Of a DNA stretch of 57,306 nucleotides, positions 50,721 to 57,306 are shown in pieces (positions within the stretch are counted from its first letter, which is position 1; the number at the start of each line of letters is the position of its first letter). The DNA lies in contig JAAETT010000061.1 of NCBI GenBank assembly GCA_024228115.1, positions 1-57,306 on the forward strand, in the 5' to 3' direction. The notes under the pieces are model-generated. The model was not told the DNA's origin, did not search any database, and saw nothing but the letters and a program-made list of their open reading frames with translations. The stretch is from a bacterium (GTDB lineage: Bacteria > Myxococcota_A > UBA9160 > UBA6930). The translations under genes and the position numbers were made by a program.

Positions 50721-51707
50721 TTGGCTCAATCGCTTTCGTCCGCCAGCCCGCTGAGACCCCTGATCAGCCGCCGCCTGATCGTCGTCACGGGTAAGGGTGG
50801 GACGGGAAAGACCACGGTATCCGCGGCTTTGGCTCTAGGCGCGGCCGCACGAGGCCTCCGGGTCTGCCTGGTGGAGACCGGGCGGGATGAGGAGATTCCG
50901 CGCTTGCTCGGTGAGGCTGAGCCTCCGGTGGGCCACGCCGGAAGGCAGCTTCGTTGCGGCCCCAGTGTGATGAAGATGGAGCCCTATGCGGCCTTGGCCG
51001 AGTACCTCCGTCTTCAGCTCCGCATACCGGGGCTGGTCACGCGCCTCCTCGATCAGCCGGCCTTCCATGCTCTGCTCGACGCAGCACCCGGTTGGCGAGA
51101 GCTCATCACCCTCGGCAAGGTGTGGCACCTGCTCCAGCCGCCCGCCGGTTCCGAAGAACACATCGACCTTCTCATCGTAGATGCTCCAGCCACGGGCCAC
51201 GGCCTCACGTTCCTGGATGTTCCGAGTGTCGTGGTCTCGGCCGTCCGGGCAGGGCCGCTCCAGCGACACGCGGGCTGGGTCGAGGACATGGTCCGGGATC
51301 CCGAACACACGCTCCTGCTACCCGTCACCCTTCCCGAAGAGCTTCCCGTCCGCGAAACCCTGGAGTTGGTGTCGCGCGCCCGAGACGAGGTAGGGATCGC
51401 CATCGATCGTGTCGTGATCAACGCCACCGAGGCCGAGCCGGTTCCGCCGGAACTCCTGGACCTGCCGGAACGCCTGGCCTCCCTCCCCTCATCGCCCAAC
51501 GGTCTGCCCTCTCCGGCCACCCTCGCCCACTGCGTCGGGCATCGGATCGAGCGAGCCTCGCTTCATCACGAAGCGATCGACGAACTGCGCAAAGGCACGG
51601 ACCTGCCCTTCGTCCGGCTCCCCAACCTGGATGTGGACGGTGGTGGCCAGAGCGTGCTCGAGACGCTCGCCGCCGCACTCGTCGAACCCGCCGAGCCCCT
51701 GCCGTGA
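50721..51707 (+). CDS. ArsA/GET3-family ATPase 1
   Basis: A 328-aa SIMIBI ATPase with the deviant Walker A TGKGGTGKTT and switch regions (LVETGRDEE, LLIVDAPATGHGL). Bacterial ArsA-like proteins without ArsB/D are thought to handle tail-anchored or other membrane proteins, or metalloid stress. Nothing arsenic-related is nearby. The TTG at 50721 follows GAGG and is the best start. The stop overlaps the second ArsA gene, so the two may form a heterodimer like a split ArsA. Confidence 0.82.
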   Translation: MAQSLSSASPLRPLISRRLIVVTGKGGTGKTTVSAALALGAAARGLRVCLVETGRDEEIPRLLGEAEPPVGHAGRQLRCGPSVMKMEPYAALAEYLRLQLRIPGLVTRLLDQPAFHALLDAAPGWRELITLGKVWHLLQPPAGSEEHIDLLIVDAPATGHGLTFLDVPSVVVSAVRAGPLQRHAGWVEDMVRDPEHTLLLPVTLPEELPVRETLELVSRARDEVGIAIDRVVINATEAEPVPPELLDLPERLASLPSSPNGLPSPATLAHCVGHRIERASLHHEAIDELRKGTDLPFVRLPNLDVDGGGQSVLETLAAALVEPAEPLP

Positions 51708-52876
51708 TCGCGACCCCCGCCAGCCTGCTCGAGGAGCATCCGATCGTCACCTGCGTGGGTTCCGGCGGCGTGGGCAAGACCACCTTGTCTGCCGCCCTGG
51801 CGCTGGGTGCCGCGCGCCGCGGCGCCAACGCCCTCGTACTGACCATCGACCCGGCCAAACGCCTGGCGGACGCGATGGGGCTCGCGGGGCTCGGACCCGA
51901 GCCCGAGCCCGTCCCCCGGCAAACGTTAGGCGAGCTGGGCGTCACCGAGGGTTCGCTCTCGGCGATGATGCTCGATACGAAACGCACCTTCGACGATCTC
52001 GTGCGGCGCTTCGCCCGAGATACCGCGACCCGCGATCGGATCTTCGAGAACCCCATCTACCAGCATGTGTCGGACGCCCTGGCTGGCAGCAGTGAGTACT
52101 CCGCCATGGAGAAGGTCGACGAGCTCGTGGCGTCCGGTGCTTTCGACGTCATCGTCCTCGACACGCCGCCTTCCCAGCATGCCCTGGAGTTCCTGGAAGC
52201 GCCGGAACGCCTCGTCGGCCTGGTGGATAGCCGCGTTGCGCGTCACCTCGTCCACCCTGCCATGAGCGCCGGGCGCTTCGGTCTGCGCTTGTTGCAGCGA
52301 GGGACCGAACCCCTGTTCCGGGTGATCGAGCGAATCTCCGGGATGGGTTTCATCGAAGATCTGGCCGAATTCCTGCTGCTCTTCGAAGAACTCTCCGAGG
52401 GCTTCCGCGCCCGCGCGGACCACGTTCGGGAGCTGTTGTTCGGCGGCACCACGGCCTTCCTTCTGGCGGCCGGCCCGGGGCGCGGACAGGTAGAGCAGGC
52501 CATCGCGCTGGCCGAGCGTCTCGACGAACTCGGTGCGCAGACGAGCGGCGTAATCCTCAATCGTCTACGCCTCAGCCCGGAGCCGCTCGCCCGCGGCCTG
52601 GAATGGAGCGATGCCTGGAACGAAGTGGGGCCGGCGCTGGTCGGACAAGGGCTCGACCCTCGACTCGAGCGAGCGGCCACGGAGACGGCGCGACGCTGCG
52701 TCGCAGGCTACGCTGAATTCGTCCGACGGGATGCGGTGCGAACCGAGCCCCTCGTTCATTGGGCAGAGACCGGTGACGCCTTCGTGCGTCGTGTGCCGGA
52801 GCTGCCCCGCGATGTTCATGATCTCGACACGCTATGCCGCATCGAATCGGCGCTCTTCGATCCGATGCCTACCTGA
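51704..52876 (+). CDS. ArsA/GET3-family ATPase 2
   Basis: A 390-aa paralogue of the preceding ATPase, starting with GTG inside its stop codon. Walker A is GSGGVGKTT, and the switch regions are LTIDPAKRLADAMG and VIVLDTPPSQHALEFL. The middle region (GRFGLRLLQRGTEPLF) is alpha-helical, as in the client-binding part of GET3-like proteins. The lysine that normally precedes the Walker A glycines (KGG) is Ser-Gly here, an asymmetry with ATPase 1. The next gene begins 11 bp later. Confidence 0.85.
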   Translation: MIATPASLLEEHPIVTCVGSGGVGKTTLSAALALGAARRGANALVLTIDPAKRLADAMGLAGLGPEPEPVPRQTLGELGVTEGSLSAMMLDTKRTFDDLVRRFARDTATRDRIFENPIYQHVSDALAGSSEYSAMEKVDELVASGAFDVIVLDTPPSQHALEFLEAPERLVGLVDSRVARHLVHPAMSAGRFGLRLLQRGTEPLFRVIERISGMGFIEDLAEFLLLFEELSEGFRARADHVRELLFGGTTAFLLAAGPGRGQVEQAIALAERLDELGAQTSGVILNRLRLSPEPLARGLEWSDAWNEVGPALVGQGLDPRLERAATETARRCVAGYAEFVRRDAVRTEPLVHWAETGDAFVRRVPELPRDVHDLDTLCRIESALFDPMPT

Positions 52877-52887
52877 CGAAGGCCCCG

Positions 52888-53364
52888 ATGAACGACGATG
52901 CCACCCGCATTCCGCCCCATGAGCCGCCGGCCAGCGTCGAGGAAGCCCTCGCGCAGGCCCGCTTCCATGCCCAGAGCGCCGCTGCTGAAAGCGCCGCCGC
53001 TCTGGCAGCCCTGCTCGACGCCGCAACGCTGGCCGCCACCGGCCGGATTGCCCAGGAAACCCCGGCCGCCGGCCTGGGCCAGGGCCTGGAGGCGTTACGC
53101 CGTTTCGTCGAGCCCGAAGCCGTTCGAGACGGGGCCTCTCTGCTCCGGACCGTGGCCGATGCCCTCGATGCGGAGATCCGCCGCTGGGAAGAGCGAAGCC
53201 ACACCGAGCCCGACGCCCGCAGCGTATTGCGAGCATTTCTCGGCGTTCGGGAGCTGCTCTGGGAGCTTGGCGTGCGCCCGTCCGAGGAAGAGCCCACCGA
53301 ATTCCACGAAGAAGCCCCGAAGGAGCCGGTCCCCCGGGTCCAGAAAATCGCCGTCGAAGGCTGA
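52888..53364 (+). CDS. Hypothetical helical protein downstream of the ArsA pair
   Basis: A 158-aa protein, Ala/Glu-rich and predicted helical (ALAQARFHAQSAAAESAAAL, then ALRRFVEPEAVRDGASLLRT). The C-terminus is acidic and proline-containing. It has no signal peptide or membrane helix and no family I recognise. It lies 11 bp after the second ArsA gene and 66 bp before phaR. An amphipathic-helix protein beside PhaR could bind granules, but nothing in the sequence proves it. Confidence 0.6.
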   Translation: MNDDATRIPPHEPPASVEEALAQARFHAQSAAAESAAALAALLDAATLAATGRIAQETPAAGLGQGLEALRRFVEPEAVRDGASLLRTVADALDAEIRRWEERSHTEPDARSVLRAFLGVRELLWELGVRPSEEEPTEFHEEAPKEPVPRVQKIAVEG

Positions 53365-53430
53365 TCCGGCCGTGGATGAAAGTCCGGAGGGGTCTGCTAA
53401 CGTCCGGCCCCCTCACACCCCCGGGGCAAT

Positions 53431-54003
53431 GTGACCGAACCCCGCCGAGATGCTGAGCAGCCCATGGCCGTCCTGATCAAGCGGTACGCCAATCGCAAGC
53501 TCTACAATACCGAGACGAGCCGCTACATCACGTTGAAGGGCATCGCCGAACTCCTGGAGAACAACCAGGAAGTGAAGGTGATCGACAACGAGACCCGCGA
53601 AGACATCACCTCGGTGACGCTCTCCCAGATCCTGGTGGATACGGAACGCGGCGGGCGCGCGATGCCGGGCAACCTCCTCCAGGAGCTGCTCCAAAAGGGC
53701 GGCGATGCTCTCTACGATGCGCTTCGCCGCAGCGCCGACGACGCCCGCGAGAACGTCGAGGAACTCCAGCGAGGCATGCGGCGGATGCTCGGCCAGCAGG
53801 GCGAGGGCGAAACCGACGCCAACGGCGAACGTCGGGATTGGATCGCCTTCTCGCCGCCGGATCTCGAGGCGATCGTGCAACGCACGCTCGAGCGGGTCGT
53901 CCGCATCCTCGATCTACCCACCCGTGCCGATTTCGATGCGATGAACGCCCGCCTCGACAAGCTCGTCGAAGCCCTCGAGAAGCGGGATTCGGATGAAACC
54001 TAG
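53431..54003 (+). CDS. phaR: Polyhydroxyalkanoate synthesis regulator PhaR
   Basis: A 190-aa protein with the PHB/PHA regulator DNA-binding domain (VLIKRYANRKLYNTETSRYI, then ELLENNQEVKVIDN and DITSVTLSQILV). PhaR binds PHA granules and phasin promoters. The C-terminal part is a charged helical region. GTG 53431 is taken as start; ATG 53464 would begin directly at the domain. No PHA synthase or phasin gene is in the window. Confidence 0.88.
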   Translation: MTEPRRDAEQPMAVLIKRYANRKLYNTETSRYITLKGIAELLENNQEVKVIDNETREDITSVTLSQILVDTERGGRAMPGNLLQELLQKGGDALYDALRRSADDARENVEELQRGMRRMLGQQGEGETDANGERRDWIAFSPPDLEAIVQRTLERVVRILDLPTRADFDAMNARLDKLVEALEKRDSDET

Positions 54004-54047
54004 CCGGGGACGTTGCTCGCGAACCTGCGTTGTTCGCACCCGACGAC

Positions 54048-55148
54048 ATGCCCAGGGCCGGTAGCCAAGCGAACGACGCGACGTCGCAAGCATCGTCCCC
54101 TCCCTCGCGCCGAGTCGGGATCGTCGAGGATCCCCGCTACCAGGACCATTGCGGGCCGGAAGGCCACCCGGAGCGACCCGAGCGTCTCACCGCAGTCTCC
54201 GAAGCCATCAACTCGTTCCGCGAGCAGCTCTTGCCGATCCCCGCACGACCTGCAGAGCCCGCGGAGATCCTCGCGATCCACGAAGAGAACCTCCTCCGAG
54301 AGGTGGAGACCGCCGCGAGCCAGGCCCCGGCGCGGCTCGATGCCGACACCTATGTCTCGGCCGCGAGCTTCGAAACCGCTCGCCTGGCCGCGGGCGGCTG
54401 CGTCGATCTGGTCAACGGCGTCGTTCGCGGTGACTTCACCAGCGGCCTGGCCGCAGTGCGCCCCCCCGGCCATCACGCCGAAGGCGACCGGGCGATGGGT
54501 TTCTGCCTGTTCAACAACGTCGCCATCGCCGCAAGCGCGGCCCGGGACAAAGGCATCGAGCGGATCCTGATCTTCGATTGGGACGTGCACCACGGCAACG
54601 GCACCCAACACAGCTTCGAAACCGACCCGAACGTCTTCTACGTCTCGACCCACCAGTTCCCCTTCTACCCGGGGACCGGGAGCTTTGGCGAAGTCGGCAT
54701 CGGCCGGGGCGAAGGCGCCACGTTCAACATCCCGCTTCCGGCGGGTAGCGGAGACACCGAGTACGTGGGCGCCGTGCAACGTCTGGTGCTGCCCGCGGCA
54801 CGAGCCTTCCAGCCAGAGCTGATCCTGATCTCGGCCGGCTTCGACGCCCATCGCGATGACCCGCTGGCGGAGATGAATGTTTCGGCCGAGGGCTATCTGG
54901 CGATGGCCGGCGCCGTGCGTGCGGCCGCCGATGACCTCTGCGGCGGTCGCCTCGCCTTCATCCTCGAAGGGGGCTACGCGCTCAGCGGGCTCCGGGAAGG
55001 CGTCGAAGCCACACTGGCCGCCGCGCTGGCTCCAACTCCGCCCGTGGCCGAGGCCGTGGAAGCCCCGGAGGGAACGATCCTTCGTCGGGTGATCGATCAG
55101 GTCGTGGCCGCTCACGGCTCAGCGATCCCGGATCTCGGCGCGGCCTAG
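54048..55148 (+). CDS. Histone deacetylase-family (acetoin utilisation-type) deacetylase
   Basis: A 366-aa zinc-dependent amidohydrolase of the arginase/deacetylase fold. The active-site motifs are PPGHHAEG, FDWDVHHGNGT (zinc ligands Asp and His), SAGFDAHRDDPL and LEGGYAL. It resembles class II HDAC-like bacterial deacetylases (acetylpolyamine amidohydrolase, AcuC relatives). ATG 54048 is preferred over a TTG at 54030. Its last 4 bp overlap the convergent TetR gene. Substrate could be an acetylated protein lysine or polyamine. Confidence 0.9.
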   Translation: MPRAGSQANDATSQASSPPSRRVGIVEDPRYQDHCGPEGHPERPERLTAVSEAINSFREQLLPIPARPAEPAEILAIHEENLLREVETAASQAPARLDADTYVSAASFETARLAAGGCVDLVNGVVRGDFTSGLAAVRPPGHHAEGDRAMGFCLFNNVAIAASAARDKGIERILIFDWDVHHGNGTQHSFETDPNVFYVSTHQFPFYPGTGSFGEVGIGRGEGATFNIPLPAGSGDTEYVGAVQRLVLPAARAFQPELILISAGFDAHRDDPLAEMNVSAEGYLAMAGAVRAAADDLCGGRLAFILEGGYALSGLREGVEATLAAALAPTPPVAEAVEAPEGTILRRVIDQVVAAHGSAIPDLGAA

Positions 55149-55801
55149 CGCCTTCTTTCCCGCAGCAGCTCGCTTGTCTCCTCCGACGACGGGCTGAGCA
55201 AGATCGCGGTGATCAAATCTGTCAGGTGACTCGCGAAGAGTCGATCGTCGCGGCGACGCGATGACTCTGCGCGACGTGCCAGTTCGAAGTACATGATTCG
55301 CAATGCGGTGAAGCGGCGGTGCAGACGATCGACCGATGGTCCCGGCATCAGAGGGGCGACCTGCTTTCGCCATCGGTTGACGCTGCTGCGACCATCCTCC
55401 AGCGACTTGCGATCGAACTTCGGGTCCGGACGATTCATCAGCTCGGCGATCAAGCGGAGATAGTCGCGCCCTCCATCCCGATCCAGGAGCTTCGCCGCGG
55501 CGGGCACGACGAGCGCCTGTACCCACTCCCTGGCGCTCACCCCGGAACGCGCTTCGAGTTCGTCGAGCATCTCGTGGCGCTGGGCTTCCTCACGCGGCGC
55601 GTGTTTCGCGAGAATCGCGAGGACCAGGCCGCGCCGGTCTCCAAAGTGGTACTGGAGTGCTGTGGCATTGCGCTGCCCTGCCTCCCGCGTGATCTCCCGC
55701 AAGGAGACGGCCTCGATGCCGCGCTCGGCGAAGAGGCGTTCTCCGGCGCGAATCAGTTGTGCACGGGTCTCTTCGGAGTCGCGCGGCACTCCGCTCTCCA
55801 A
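55145..55801 (-). CDS. TetR-family transcriptional regulator
   Basis: A 218-aa repressor. The N-terminal HTH is typical (AQLIRAGERLFAERGIEAVS, then REITREAGQRNATALQYHFG). The C-terminal ligand domain is unassigned. It starts with TTG at 55801; a GTG four codons later is an alternative. The gene diverges from an acyl-CoA dehydrogenase, and a palindromic site lies between them, so it probably controls that gene in response to an acyl-CoA. Confidence 0.88.
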   Translation of the reverse strand: MESGVPRDSEETRAQLIRAGERLFAERGIEAVSLREITREAGQRNATALQYHFGDRRGLVLAILAKHAPREEAQRHEMLDELEARSGVSAREWVQALVVPAAAKLLDRDGGRDYLRLIAELMNRPDPKFDRKSLEDGRSSVNRWRKQVAPLMPGPSVDRLHRRFTALRIMYFELARRAESSRRRDDRLFASHLTDLITAILLSPSSEETSELLRERRR

Positions 55802-55896
55802 TCTTCGCCTCTTGATCGCTCGCTGGCGGGGCGAGATGTCACGCGTCGACTCGAGCTGGATCGCTCAGCCCGAGGATGACGCGATTCGCATGAAAG

Positions 55897-55920
55897 GTTA
55901 TCATGCACGTGCATTAAAAC
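55897..55920. promoter_or_regulatory. Putative TetR operator
   Basis: A perfect 12-bp palindrome ATGCACGTGCAT (55903-55914) is the core of a 24-bp imperfect dyad (20 of 24 positions paired). It lies in the 188-bp divergent region between the tetR-type gene and the acyl-CoA dehydrogenase, in a locally AT-richer stretch suited to a promoter. Confidence 0.55.
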
Positions 55921-55989
55921 GCACCTCCCCCGCTACCGGATCCCGAGCACGAACCTTCGGCCCGGCGTGCGACACCGTCAGGAGACCTC

Positions 55990-57192
55990 ATGGCCATCGA
56001 TTTCAGCTTTCCCGAGGACGTTCAGATTGCCGTCGACCATGTCCGGAAATTCCTGGATGACGTCGTTCGCCCCTCCGAGAAGAAGATCGCCGCGTACCAG
56101 GACTCGCGAGAAGTCCTTGTCAAGGAAGTCATCCACATGCGTCAGGCCGCCCAGGAGTGGGGCCTATGGCTGCCTCACATGCCGGAGGAGTTCGGAGGCA
56201 TGGGGCTTGGGCATGTGGCCATGGCCAGCGTTTCGGCCGAAGCGGGGAAGACGCGCTTCGGCCCCTTCGCACTCAACGCCCAGGCTCCGGATGAGGGCAA
56301 CATGCACACGCTCTTGCATTTTGCCACGCCCGAGCAGACCGAGAAATACTTGAAACCTCTATGCAAGGGCGTCGCCCGCTCCTGCTTTGCGATGACCGAA
56401 CCCGATGTCGCCGGATCCGATCCAACCTTGATTCAGACCAAGGCCGTCGAGAAGGACGACCACTGGCTGATCAACGGTCACAAGTGGTTCATTTCGGGCG
56501 CTACCGGAGCTCAGTTCGCCATTCTGATCGCGCGTACGGAAGAGGATCCCGAGGTCCCGCAGGCGTGCAACAGCGCCTTTCTGGTGGATATCCCGTCCGA
56601 GGGCTGGGACATCCTGCGCGATGTGGAGACTATGAGTGGTGGCCACAACCACTGCGAGATCAAGATCACGAACTTGAAGGTGCCCAAGGAGAACATGCTC
56701 GGCGGTCAGGGCCAGGGGCATCGGCTGGGGCAGGCCCGCCTGGGCCCCGCACGACTGGCGCACTGCATGCGCTGGATCGGCCAGGCCGAAATCGCGCTGA
56801 ACATGATGATCGAGCGATCGCTGAACCGATTCGCCCACGGATCCCTGTTGGCCGAGAAGCAGGGTATTCAGTGGATGATTGCCGACTCGACCATGGAGCT
56901 ATACCAGTCGAAACTGATGGTCCTCCACGCGGCCTACAAGATCGACAACGGTCACGACTTCAAGAGTGAGGTCTCCATGGCCAAGCACTTCGTCGCCAAC
57001 TCGCTTGGCCGCATCGTCGACCGTGCCATTCAGGTTCACGGTGCCCTGGGGTACAGCAAGGACACACCCCTGGCCGACATGGCGACCAATGCCCGCTGGG
57101 CTCGCTTTGCCGACGGTGCCGACGAGGTCCACCAATGGCGCATCGCGGAGCGCGCCATCGAGGCGTATGTAGACGCTCACTCAGAAGCGTAG
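55990..57192 (+). CDS. Acyl-CoA dehydrogenase (ACAD10/11-like)
   Basis: A 400-aa FAD-dependent acyl-CoA dehydrogenase. Motifs include CFAMTEPDVAGSDPT, the HKWFISGATGA substrate loop, IQVHGALGYSKDTPLADM and the C-terminal ADEVHQWRIAERAI, the pattern of the ACAD10/11 subgroup that often acts on branched or 4-hydroxylated acyl-CoAs. It would introduce the C2-C3 double bond upstream of the hydratase step. Its last eight codons and downstream DNA are the right copy of the 137-bp terminal repeat. Confidence 0.92.
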   Translation: MAIDFSFPEDVQIAVDHVRKFLDDVVRPSEKKIAAYQDSREVLVKEVIHMRQAAQEWGLWLPHMPEEFGGMGLGHVAMASVSAEAGKTRFGPFALNAQAPDEGNMHTLLHFATPEQTEKYLKPLCKGVARSCFAMTEPDVAGSDPTLIQTKAVEKDDHWLINGHKWFISGATGAQFAILIARTEEDPEVPQACNSAFLVDIPSEGWDILRDVETMSGGHNHCEIKITNLKVPKENMLGGQGQGHRLGQARLGPARLAHCMRWIGQAEIALNMMIERSLNRFAHGSLLAEKQGIQWMIADSTMELYQSKLMVLHAAYKIDNGHDFKSEVSMAKHFVANSLGRIVDRAIQVHGALGYSKDTPLADMATNARWARFADGADEVHQWRIAERAIEAYVDAHSEA

Positions 57193-57304
57193 AAATCTGA
57201 TCATTTGGCCGGGGGGCGACGCAGCCCGCCGTTCCGGATTCCGATTCAGATCTTCCGGGTCGAAAGGTCCTTGACCCAGGGCGAACGCCCTCCCGGCTCG
57301 ACCG
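57168..57304. repeat. Right copy of the 137-bp terminal inverted repeat
   Basis: It covers the last 25 bp of the acyl-CoA dehydrogenase gene and 112 bp beyond, and is the exact reverse complement of 1-137. Two further bases end the window. Within it, GGGCGTTCGCCC-type self-complementary stretches may help strand fold-back. Confidence 0.9.
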
Positions 57305-57306
57305 GA

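Noticed and set aside
54004-54022. Further copy of the GGGGACGTT palindrome arm
   Set aside because: Only about nine bases (GGGGACGTT) match before the sequence diverges, which is too short to call a copy.

Overview
The window is about 57.3 kb of GC-rich, densely coded bacterial DNA, most likely a whole metagenomic contig. The source is Gram-negative: it encodes system I cytochrome c maturation, TatA, lipoproteins with lipoboxes, a LysM-type murein transglycosylase and two C-terminal sorting signals (rhombosortase/GlyGly-CTERM type and PEP-CTERM type). Paired ArsA-like ATPases, an MJ0042-type zinc-ribbon protein, a cysteine-type CcmE, a PhaR regulator and mixed acyl-CoA metabolism suggest a deltaproteobacterial-grade lineage (Myxococcota, Desulfobacterota or Binatota-like). 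That placement is inference; no rRNA or tRNA is present to settle it.

Layout. 1-1.5 kb: a truncated rhombotarget lipoprotein, its rhombosortase, and a small membrane protein. 1.76-5.0 kb: an acyl-CoA catabolic operon (FadA6-like thiolase, MarR, 3-hydroxyacyl-CoA dehydrogenase, enoyl-CoA hydratase). 5.05-9.3 kb: glyoxalase II, then a zinc homeostasis operon (CDF exporter, ZnuA, ZnuC, ZnuB). 9.3-13.2 kb: a frameshifted serine hydrolase, a PEP-CTERM phytase-like protein and a PLP aminotransferase. 13.3-19.9 kb: a tightly overlapping ccmE-F-(novel zinc-ribbon protein)-A-B-C-D operon, followed by a structured leader or ncRNA-like region. 20.3-27.5 kb: a zinc-ribbon hypothetical protein, then a minus-strand run of NUDIX, hisG, hisI, plsB, an SDR, a GNAT and a biotinyl protein. 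27.6-30.9 kb: ffh and a LysM transglycosylase. 30.9-40.1 kb: a long minus-strand cluster (2-phosphoglycerate kinase-like, M48 lipoprotein, MoxR AAA+, VWA, SppA, TrmB, RlmN, metallophosphatase). 40.2-43.4 kb: a ParA ATPase fused to a glycogen-binding CBM48 domain, a MinD-like protein without a P-loop, an unknown protein, a strong terminator and an ECF sigma factor. 43.5-46.3 kb: an alpha/beta hydrolase, an EI24 membrane protein and a SurA_N/DsbA lipoprotein. 46.35-47.5 kb: a Y1 (RAYT-like) transposase inside roughly 210-bp imperfect inverted repeats. 47.5-57.2 kb: phosphomannomutase, TatA, a zinc-ribbon membrane protein, two ArsA ATPases, an unknown protein, PhaR, a histone-deacetylase-family enzyme, TetR and an acyl-CoA dehydrogenase.

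The most notable signals are the ParA-CBM48 operon next to the divergent 2PGK-like kinase, which may be a carbohydrate-granule positioning or sensing module; two perfect 40- and 44-bp-stem palindromes that share their outer 27 bp but differ inside by compensated changes; the RAYT element; and the unusual cytochrome c maturation cluster (CcmE with CPSKF, 22-bp tandem repeats running into the ccmF start, and a Ccm-embedded zinc-ribbon fusion). The first 137 bases are an exact reverse complement of bases 57168-57304, and the left copy cuts into a gene in mid-domain. The left end is therefore probably an assembly or fold-back artefact.
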